A stretch of DNA of 64,000 nucleotides. Source: Mycteria americana. Lineage: Eukaryota > Chordata > Aves > Ciconiiformes > Ciconiidae. Shown here piece after piece: positions 59,401 to 64,000 of this stretch. The position numbers were made by a program, and so were the translations under genes. Within the stretch, counting starts at the first letter, position 1; each line of letters starts with the position of its first letter. Below the pieces are notes generated by a model. The model saw nothing but the letters and a program-made list of their open reading frames with translations. It made no database searches and had not been told where the DNA came from. Location: contig NC_134368.1 in NCBI RefSeq assembly GCF_035582795.1, positions 34,408,501 to 34,472,500 of the forward strand. The letters run 5' to 3'.

Positions 59401-61259
59401 TATTTCACAAAACGCATGACAGAAGTCACATATAATCCTTAAGAATCTATATCATCCAGCACTATTCAATCTTATGCACTTATGTTTCTTTCGCCTAGGC
59501 CACTACAAAATATTCCAGTGGACTGGAATAAAATAACTATAAAGAATAGCCAAGGATGTTCAGAAGAATAGCATGGTCTTTCATAAATGATATGTCTAAT
59601 TTTAATTAGATATATCTCCTGGATTGCATAGGAGATGATAATGGTTTGGTCCTATAATTCAGTTATATTCAGACATGCCTATATGCAGACTTGTTAGATT
59701 ATTCAGAAAAATGCATTCTCTTCACTAATCAGTAGTATTCCAAGACAATTACAGTACCAAACTTAGGAATTATAATTTCCAGTAAGTTTTCGTAAGTGTC
59801 ACACAAACCTGATTTTTCCAAGAGAGTGGGTAGTAGTAAAAACTCTGCAAAAATTTTCCTTTTCAGTTTAATAAACAACACCCACCCACCCCAATCTTGG
59901 CTTAGAATGAAAAGAAGAAAACACATAAGAACCTTTTGCTCAGAACAAATTGGCAGAAAGTGTCACTAATTGCTTCTTATTGTTTGTATTTAGTGTGGCC
60001 AGAACAAGTAAAAGTTTACTCTCTTGCTCCTGTAATGTGGAGGGCTCAAATGTTGTCTTGTGCTAAATCAAAACTAACAAAGCACTAACCTTTTCTTTGT
60101 TAATAATTGTGTTTCCAATCCGTATTAAGATTTGGTCATTTCTATTATACAGATAAAAGAACATTATGCTTCTGCTTATGCAGTATTTTGTAGCAACACG
60201 GAAATTTTTCCTGTGAGAAATTTGAACCTGTTTATAAAGTGTAAATGCCTGATTTTACTGTTAGGTATCCTACAATTAAAGTCTGCCCAAATCAATGTAG
60301 TCTCTGATTATCACTCTAAAACCATCTAAAAATAACAGTTTAAAATAGACCTATGACTTGAAGTATGATTTTATAATTAACATCTTATAGTTAGTAATTC
60401 ATCTTTTTTAAAAGTTGTTTTACTAAAATGTTTGCCCAGAAGAATCTTGAGGGCATCACAGAGCTTGGTACTAGGACCATGTATTTTAGAAAAGGGCATT
60501 TTGTACTTATATAGTCTGACTAAAGCAAACATATTTAAGAGTAAAGAGTTATACAAGTCCAATGAAACTGGAGTTCTGAAAGATCAGTCAGTACCTACCA
60601 GCTTTGTCCTGTTTAAAAGCTTAGCCATAGACTTACAAATTTGAGGAAGGTTAGGTACTACCCCTTATAGGAACATAATAAATATTCATTTTAACATATG
60701 TTTTAGATATGTTTTTGGAAAAGTAAGTATCTTAAAGGGTTTATCAAATGAAATTTCTCTCTTTCTGGAATATAGTATTATAATCTGAAACCTTTTTTGG
60801 TTTTAGTAGTTTGAAACAAAGTAGTATATTAAGCTGCCATCAAGTGGTCAGTCAGAGTATTGCCATAAACTTATTAAAATGCAGACATGAAAAGCTTTAT
60901 TTTTGCTTGGTGTTTGGTTTAAAATAGTTATTTCCTTTCTTTTTTTTTAGTTTAAAAATATGTAAGAAGATTCCCTTTCCTTTATAAATTCCATTTTTAA
61001 ACTGAAAGATTTGGAACTTAATGACTAAATGATAAACATTTTACTTAGCACATACTATACTGTATCTTCTAGCTATTCGTCACTTAAAGCCATTTTTTTG
61101 TATTTTCATGATGCCGTTGTCTTATGCTTACCTCTGCCTGCCTTCACATGTTGTCTGCATCTGCGCACTTCTCCATCTTCTGCTCCACAGGGCTACAAAC
61201 CTATACAGAGGTATACTACTTTCAAATCCTGCGTGAGGAAGGAACTCTATAGCAGATAA
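11168..61259 (+). CDS. MICU3: Mitochondrial calcium uptake protein 3, complete 14-exon coding region
   Basis: EF-hand regulator of the mitochondrial calcium uniporter (MCU). It sits in the intermembrane space, pairs with MICU1 and enhances uptake, mainly in nervous tissue. Coding exons: 11168-11449, 24536-24689, 28741-28772, 29618-29696, 33807-33854, 35309-35391, 39878-39949, 41294-41332, 45067-45162, 50315-50415, 52232-52403, 56951-57059, 58012-58169 and 61191-61259. They join in frame to 497 residues (human 530; the shortfall is mostly in exon 1). Residues 1-27 are Arg-rich and look like a mitochondrial presequence. Residues 44-60 (LGWAAGGALAGYVGYRL) are hydrophobic. EF-hand loop 1 is D212-E223 (DTDGNEMVDKKE) and loop 2 is D450-E461 (DVDRDDQLSYKE), both with canonical calcium ligands. 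The C-terminal helix ends CVRKELYSR; its Cys is the expected partner for a disulfide with MICU1. MICU1 and MICU2 differ clearly in these segments. Confidence 0.97.
12108..12155. repeat. Two-copy direct repeat, 19 bp, period 29
   Basis: GTGCAAATAAGTAATGCTT occurs identically at 12108-12126 and 12137-12155. Confidence 0.9.
14810..15413 (-). mobile_element. Solo LTR of an avian endogenous retrovirus, antisense in MICU3 intron 1
   Basis: A 604-bp element flanked by a perfect 5-bp direct repeat, CATAT, at 14805-14809 and 15414-15418. Read on the minus strand it begins TGTACTGG and ends CCAATA, so the 5' TG is kept and the terminal CA has decayed to TA. The sequence resembles an LTR that I know to be common in bird genomes. 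No retroviral genes lie on either side, so this is a solo LTR left by recombination between two LTRs. The 5-bp duplication fits an ERVL- or gamma-like integrase rather than the 6 bp usual for ERVK/alpha elements. Family name needs a repeat-library search. Confidence 0.88.
21121..21204. repeat. Two-copy tandem duplication, about 43 bp
   Basis: Copy 1 is 21121-21163 and copy 2 is 21164-21204. Both run from TTACATAA through TTGATAAGCAGTAATAGAAG to AAAGCTCT with about two differences. A recent local duplication. Confidence 0.92.
24536..24689 (+). CDS. MICU3: MICU3 coding exon 2
   Basis: Residues 95-145 plus one base of Arg146. Acceptor TTGAAG|GTTACA, donor AAAC|GTAAGC. Encodes DLEDLHLYATPREQRF and FEGQLYMTPYDFIQAVTNDE, typical of MICU3. 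Confidence 0.96.
24690..28740 (+). other. MICU3: MICU3 intron 2
   Basis: 4,051 nt, AT-rich. It contains the duplicated palindrome at 27254-27311. No coding sequence or recognised transposon seen. Confidence 0.85.
27254..27311. repeat. Tandemly duplicated palindrome
   Basis: Two 27-bp copies (27254-27280 and 27285-27311), period 31, differing at one base. Copy 2 holds a perfect 8-bp inverted repeat, GGGAACAA and TTGTTCCC, around TATT. Copy 1 has one mismatch in the arm. Confidence 0.92.
28741..28772 (+). CDS. MICU3: MICU3 coding exon 3 (32 nt)
   Basis: Completes Arg146 and encodes AKKWRSLSKQ (147-156). Acceptor TTGCAG|GTGCTA, donor AAGCAG|GTGGGC. It is too short to appear as an open frame but matches the family sequence and phase exactly. 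Confidence 0.95.
28773..29617 (+). other. MICU3: MICU3 intron 3
   Basis: 845 nt with T-rich tracts. Nothing else recognised. Confidence 0.85.
29618..29696 (+). CDS. MICU3: MICU3 coding exon 4
   Basis: Encodes ELNQILMETPPVWKGSSKLF and RNLNEK (157-182) plus one base of Gly183. Acceptor TTTTTAG|GAACTG, donor AAAG|GTGGGG (a somewhat weak donor). Confidence 0.96.
29697..33806 (+). other. MICU3: MICU3 intron 4
   Basis: 4,110 nt. It contains the MIR-like relic at about 30990-31150 and a 19-base T run near 30232. A 111-residue open frame at 32765-33100 has no recognisable similarity and is probably chance. Confidence 0.85.
30990..31150 (+). mobile_element. Ancient MIR/CORE-type SINE-like relic
   Basis: Diverged but ordered matches to the widespread amniote pattern: CATGCTTTAC, ATCCCATTTTATAGAT, AAGGTCATTCAGTAAG, CCAGTGACAG, GGAATAGAATTCAGGTCTCC. 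No target-site duplication could be defined. Identified from memory of the consensus. Confidence 0.55.
33807..33854 (+). CDS. MICU3: MICU3 coding exon 5 (48 nt)
   Basis: Completes Gly183 and encodes VISYTEYLFLLCILT (184-198) plus one base of Lys199. Acceptor TCTTCAG|GTGTGA with a long T tract, donor ACAA|GTAAGT. Confidence 0.96.
33855..35308 (+). other. MICU3: MICU3 intron 5
   Basis: 1,454 nt, AT-rich with a long pyrimidine tract at about 33940-33970. No gene seen. Confidence 0.85.
35309..35391 (+). CDS. MICU3: MICU3 coding exon 6 (first EF-hand)
   Basis: Completes Lys199 and encodes PHAGFRIAFNMFDTDGNEMV through DKKEFLV (200-226), including the first calcium-binding loop with Asp at positions 1, 3 and 9, Asn at 5 and Glu at 12. 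Acceptor TGGCAG|AGCCGC, donor GTG|GTACGT. Confidence 0.97.
35392..39877 (+). other. MICU3: MICU3 intron 6
   Basis: 4,486 nt. It contains an imperfect GATA/GGTA microsatellite at 37411-37438 and an A/G-homopolymer stretch at about 36872-36900. The open frame at 35589-35903 just after exon 6 is AT-rich chance sequence. Confidence 0.85.
37411..37438. repeat. Imperfect GATA-type microsatellite
   Basis: Short run of TAGA, TAGG and TGGA units. Confidence 0.75.
39878..39949 (+). CDS. MICU3: MICU3 coding exon 7 (basic linker)
   Basis: Encodes LQEIFRKKNEKRERKGDEEK and RAML (227-250), a highly charged helix after the first EF-hand. Acceptor TTTTTAG|CTACAA, donor CTG|GTAAGT. Phase 0 at both ends. Confidence 0.96.
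39950..41293 (+). other. MICU3: MICU3 intron 7
   Basis: 1,344 nt. A consensus donor (AAAG|GTAAGT near 40571) has no suitable acceptor before it. Nothing else seen. Confidence 0.85.
41294..41332 (+). CDS. MICU3: MICU3 coding exon 8 (39 nt)
   Basis: Encodes RLQLYGYHTSTNS (251-263). Acceptor ATGTCAG|CGTCTT, donor AGT|GTATGT. A short symmetrical exon that matches the family. Confidence 0.95.
41719..41745. repeat. A(27) homopolymer
   Basis: Twenty-seven consecutive A. No retrotransposon body is recognisable upstream, so this may be a simple repeat. Confidence 0.95.
43195..43265. mobile_element. Possible relic of an ancient amniote palindromic MITE
   Basis: AGGACCTAATCCTGTACACA followed by CTGAAGTAAACC and later TTTAGGACTGAATGGAG resembles the old GATCCTG...TTGAAGTCAATGG element of amniotes. 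The match is weak and the palindrome has decayed. Confidence 0.25.
44417..44449 (+). other. MICU3: Possible 33-nt in-frame cassette exon in MICU3 intron 8
   Basis: Bounded by TTTTTCAG and a strong donor (AAG|GTAAGC). Thirty-three nt without a stop codon, encoding ASKYETFQSKK between exons 8 and 9, whose junction is phase 0. The upstream pyrimidine tract is short. I do not recall this peptide in human MICU3, so it may be a chance pseudo-exon. Confidence 0.25.
45067..45162 (+). CDS. MICU3: MICU3 coding exon 9
   Basis: Encodes VLKTEGEDLVPRSYWDTLRR and STSQALFSDLAE (264-295). Acceptor TCTGCAG|GTTCTT, donor GCAGAG|GTATAA. Phase 0 at both ends. Confidence 0.96.
48766..48794. repeat. Perfect 13-bp inverted repeat with 3-nt loop
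   Basis: CTAGGAAGCAGTT and AACTGCTTCCTAG separated by CAA. The match stops abruptly outside the arms. Confidence 0.95.
49356..49382 (+). other. MICU3: Possible 27-nt in-frame microexon in MICU3 intron 9
   Basis: Strong acceptor (TTTTTCTATCTCTTCAG) and a fair donor (GAG|GTAAAA) enclose 27 nt with no stop codon, encoding YIKSFFVKE. Exons 9 and 10 meet in phase 0, so inclusion would add nine residues after LFSDLAE without a frameshift. The constitutive human protein, as I remember it, joins SDLAE directly to RADD. Not proven; short splice-site pairs also occur by chance. Confidence 0.35.
49471..49515. repeat. Two-copy direct repeat, 18 bp, period 27
   Basis: TAGTTACTTCTGTTTATA at 49471-49488 and again at 49498-49515. 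Confidence 0.92.
50315..50415 (+). CDS. MICU3: MICU3 coding exon 10
   Basis: Encodes RADDISSSLSDTTLLVHFFG through KKGKAELNFEDFY (296-328) plus two bases of Arg329. Acceptor ATTTAAG|CGTGCT, donor TATAG|GTGAGT. Confidence 0.96.
50416..52231 (+). other. MICU3: MICU3 intron 10
   Basis: 1,816 nt, AT-rich. Nothing recognised. Confidence 0.85.
52232..52403 (+). CDS. MICU3: MICU3 coding exon 11
   Basis: Completes Arg329 and encodes residues 330-386, starting FMDNLQTEVLEIEFLSYSNG and ending MRCRIPEEK. Acceptor GCTTTAG|ATTTAT, donor AAAAG|GTAAGT. Cys380 stands where the human protein, as I remember it, has Tyr. Confidence 0.97.
53619..53642. repeat. Perfect 24-bp palindrome with CArG-like core
   Basis: AGATTTCCATAT joined directly to its reverse complement. 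The centre reads CC, eight A/T bases, GG: two bases longer than the CArG box consensus. Confidence 0.95.
55134..55150 (+). mobile_element. Possible hAT-Charlie terminal inverted repeat
   Basis: CAGTGGTTCTCAGCCTT closely matches the terminal inverted repeat of Charlie-type hAT transposons. I could not locate the opposite end, so this may be a truncated relic or coincidence. Confidence 0.35.
56951..57059 (+). CDS. MICU3: MICU3 coding exon 12
   Basis: Encodes GITFDEFRSFFQFLNNLEDF through NFASRSIGQ (387-422) plus one base of Asp423. Acceptor TTTTTAG|GGTATA, donor CAAG|GTAAGT. Confidence 0.97.
57060..58011 (+). other. MICU3: MICU3 intron 12
   Basis: 952 nt. About a third of it is an old CR1/L3-type LINE relic. 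Confidence 0.85.
57180..57500 (+). mobile_element. Ancient CR1/L3-type LINE 3'-end relic
   Basis: Diverged copy with the ordered hallmarks of CR1/L3 3' ends: AATACAAGAGTTAAGAGGCAC, ATCAGTTTAAAGCAAACAAA, TTTCTTCACACAGTGGGC, GAAGGTTGTAGAAGG, then GGGATTAGACAGGTTTTTGA. The frame is decayed, and there is no flanking duplication I can define. Identified from memory of the consensus. Confidence 0.65.
58012..58169 (+). CDS. MICU3: MICU3 coding exon 13 (second EF-hand)
   Basis: Completes Asp423 and encodes residues 424-475, EFKRAVYVATGVKLSPHLVN to KDRLNRGFR, including the second EF-hand loop DVDRDDQLSYKE with Asp at positions 1, 3 and 5 and Glu at 12. Acceptor ATGCAG|ATGAAT, donor TTTAGG|GTAAGG. Confidence 0.97.
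58170..61190 (+). other. MICU3: MICU3 intron 13
   Basis: 3,021 nt, AT-rich. No repeat or gene recognised. Confidence 0.85.
61191..61259 (+). CDS. MICU3: MICU3 coding exon 14 with stop codon
   Basis: Encodes the C-terminal helix, GYKPIQRYTTFKSCVRKELY then SR (476-497), and ends with TAA at 61257-61259. Acceptor CTCCACAG|GGCTAC. Cys489 is the conserved C-terminal cysteine. Confidence 0.96.
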   Translation, partial: GYKPIQRYTTFKSCVRKELYSR

Positions 61260-63600
61260 ATGACGGTATGTGTTAGCCGCCCAGTCTGAGTGTGCTGGCA
61301 TGCTTGCAGGAATGGCTGAATGTTAAACTGTCACTGCTTTGTTTCCTGTTCCAAAATTCAGAAATAGGTTATCTGACTGTAAGCAATGTAGTAGCTCAAA
61401 GCGTCACGTTGTGTTTTTGACTGAAGCAATAGAATTTTATTCTAGAGTTGGCAATGACTGACTCGCACCGTCACTGTTTTGTAAGCCAGCTGCGATTTTG
61501 TACTATGTTTGAAATAAGGAAAAGTATTCTTTCATAGTTTCTGTTGCCGTTTTTTGTCTGTCCTGTGACCACTTTTCAAGTAATTTCTCAGGGACCTATA
61601 ACTAATAAGTACTTACCAATTAAGATTGTAGAGGAAGATTTTTCTTCCTGAGAGACTGTTAGTAACCTGATTGTACTTTGATTTATACAGTTACACTTTT
61701 GAAAACAATAATGTGGTTTTGGCTTGATTAATGTTATACCAGCAATTTTCCAAAATTGGCACTGTGCCCACACATGACCACCGTGGCTGTTTCTGCATAT
61801 CCACTACGTGAATATTCATTCTTACAATTAGATTGTACTGTGGGTTTCAGTGTAAAAACTGGGGTGTGCATATTCTGTAGCCATATAGTGAAACTGTTTG
61901 TCACACAGCGGACACAGCAGAAATGTTAGTAGACATTTCTCTTCTTACATAAAGCAAGAGTTTAAGTTTAAGGTTTAAGGCTTTTCCTTTGCAGTTTAAG
62001 GTTTTGGTGCCAGCACTTTTTTCCTGTTTATATTTATAGACTTTGCAGTAGTTGCTATGAAGGCTGTTAACAGCTCATGTAGGTCCCAGATGTATTATTT
62101 TGCAGAGGGGAGGAAGAGAGAGATGTACGCCATGACGAACAAGGTCCCATGGCCAGTGGTCTGGTATGAGTGGACCTCGTGGAGTAGCCAGCGCATCTTG
62201 TGCTCCTGAGCCAGGAGGCTTTGACTGTCATTCCCCTGCTGTTTTTAATTCTGAGGCACAATATGAAGCTGAGATTTCTTGTCGAATAACCATCTTCAGA
62301 TGCTTCCATACATCAGCATATTGGCATCTGACCTGCTGAATCCTCCCCTTTCCTATCGTATGCCTCTCTGAGCACTTGTAAGCCACTGAGCATGCTGGGC
62401 CTCTGGTTCAAATCTTCCTTCCCTAACTCTGAAACAGCATGGCAGGAAAGCGAGCAATGTAGGTATACTAAGCAGAAGTTTCTTGGATCCTGTTTATCTG
62501 GGGTGGTAGCTGGCTTCCAGCACAGTGGAAAATCTAAGTCCATAAAGATGAGAGGTCCGTTTACCCAGACTGGTAGCCCACCAGCTCGCCAGTCCCACTG
62601 ATGTTTTCCTTTTGTAGACCCCTGTGCAAGATAGGTAAGGGAGAGGGGATATATCTAAATTATTGACCTATTCCCATGGCACAGCATGTCATGTACCCCA
62701 AACTGTGTTCTTTGGGACTCTTCATGCCATTTTTTTTTTTCCAGTGAAGCGTCACGTCTTTTGAACTGGCTGGTTCTTTGAAATTTAGCAGTAAAGATGG
62801 CTTGGGGCACGTCCAGGCTTATGCAGCTGATTTTTCCTCCTAGAAAGAAGACGAGTTCCGTTTGATCTGCGTACACTCTTCTTGTACATATAACATTTAG
62901 CATCCATAGGATTATTTCCTTATTATTTTGATTAACTATTAACATTTTTAAAATTATACTTCATCTTTATGAGTATAACCCAAATACTGAAGCACTGTAC
63001 TAATAAGGGAGAAACAGAAAAGGAAATTTGATCTTAACAAACAAAGCGTCTGGTTTCTGGGAAGTGGGAATGTGTACTGGGAGGTGTAAATGACTAATGA
63101 AATAGTTAAACCAATATTTTAGTAATCCAACTCACCAGTCGCATAAGAGGAAATTCATGGCTTTAGATTAATTTTATGTAACTTCATCTCTTTGAACCTT
63201 TTGACTCTCAAAACTTCCTTTGCTCTTTTCCCATGTCTTTGTAAAAATCATTTTAGGAGTACTTTGTCTTTTTGTCCCCACTAATTCTGCCACAACCTAC
63301 GTTGCAGTTGCATATCGAGTATTGTTTAAACTGTAAACTTTTCAAGATAGGGAACAGTCCTTACAGGAAACTGGCAAAATGGTATACAGTCATGATGCTT
63401 TCCTAATAATTTCAGTGAAGGGTATGTGACCAAATGCAACAAAATGCAGTGACACAAAAGAATCCAATATCTAATCATCAAGCCTAATAACATTAGCTCG
63501 GTGACAAAAAGAGAGACTGTGGTAAAAGCATCACGTTTACATACATCGACACCTTGACAGAGATCTGAATTCAGGCAATAAATCCATCCATTCATTCATC
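61260..63600 (+). other. MICU3: Probable MICU3 3' UTR
   Basis: The first canonical AATAAA after the stop codon is at 63577-63582, giving a 3' UTR of about 2.3 kb. A weaker ATTAAA lies at about 63698. No other gene is recognisable here; a slightly GC-richer segment at 62070-62310 is unexplained. Confidence 0.5.
63577..63582 (+). terminator. MICU3: Candidate polyadenylation signal AATAAA
   Basis: First AATAAA downstream of the MICU3 stop codon. Cleavage would be expected about 15-25 nt later. Usage is inferred. Confidence 0.45.
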
Positions 63601-64000
63601 TTTTGAGATGGAGTAAACTGGGAGAAAAATATACAGTGGAGATTTATAAAGGGAGACTTTCCTCACTCTGTATAACGTCATTCTCAAGAAAAAAAAATTA
63701 AAGTTGAATCATAGTATGTCTACGCTATGCACTGGGAGGAGACAGAGAGAGAAACCAGGTTAGTTCTCAGTGCGCTGAGCTGGCCACAGGCAGCCTCATT
63801 GACATAGTGTAGAGGTTGCTGGTTATTTACCCTGCTCTTCTTCCCACCTGGAGCTCCTGGATGCTATAACAAGAATGCTTCTGGTACCTAAGCCTGCTTG
63901 TGTAGGTCCGTATCAGATAGCTGTTCCCTGCGCACTCAAGAATGCACTGTAAACCTCAAATATATAAAATCCCCTTGGCCCTGCAGACACCTTAGTCAGG
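63601..64000 (+). other. Downstream flank of MICU3
   Basis: No coding exon recognised. By human synteny ZDHHC2 would be the next gene, but none of it is visible here. Confidence 0.5.

Noticed and set aside
1-64000. CRISPR arrays, operons, tRNA or rRNA genes
   Set aside because: None seen. The spliced genes and composition are vertebrate, and no array of regularly spaced repeats or tRNA-like cloverleaf was found by eye.

Overview
This is vertebrate nuclear DNA, most likely from a bird. It holds two complete or nearly complete spliced protein-coding genes in a head-to-head arrangement, and no prokaryotic features. FGF20 lies on the minus strand (start codon near 4537, stop at 359-361, 3 coding exons, 215 residues). 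MICU3 lies on the plus strand (start codon 11168, stop 61257-61259, 14 coding exons, 497 residues). I placed every exon by hand from splice sites, reading-frame phase and remembered family sequence. Both reading frames join across all introns without a stop or frameshift. FGF20 next to MICU3 matches the gene order known from human 8p22. The avian assignment rests on the compact FGF20 introns, a solo LTR resembling one I know from bird genomes, a CR1/L3-type relic, and very GC-rich promoter islands in an AT-rich background.

Layout: 1-358 is FGF20 3' UTR/flank; 359-4537 is FGF20. A GC-rich island at about 4200-5040 covers FGF20 exon 1, its TATA-containing promoter and several short tandem repeats. 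The 5.8 kb from about 5040 to 10840 is intergenic with no gene that I can recognise; it contains one possible old LTR-like segment near 9680-10060. A second CpG island at about 10840-11800 carries MICU3 exon 1. The MICU3 introns fill 11450-61190. The first is 13 kb and contains an antisense 604-bp solo LTR bounded by a 5-bp target-site duplication. The MICU3 3' UTR probably runs from 61260 to about 63600, where the first AATAAA after the stop codon lies.

Function: FGF20 is a secreted fibroblast growth factor of the FGF9/16/20 subfamily, needed for feather and scale placodes in birds and for inner ear and kidney in mammals. MICU3 is a mitochondrial EF-hand regulator of the calcium uniporter, enriched in neurons. 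The two are neighbours by synteny; no shared pathway is implied. The most interesting leads are two possible in-frame cassette exons in MICU3 (27 nt at 49356-49382 and 33 nt at 44417-44449), an alanine/glycine expansion in FGF20, a near-consensus TCTCGCGAGA element in the MICU3 promoter, and several perfect palindromes and tandem duplications inside introns. I found no convincing novel biological system.
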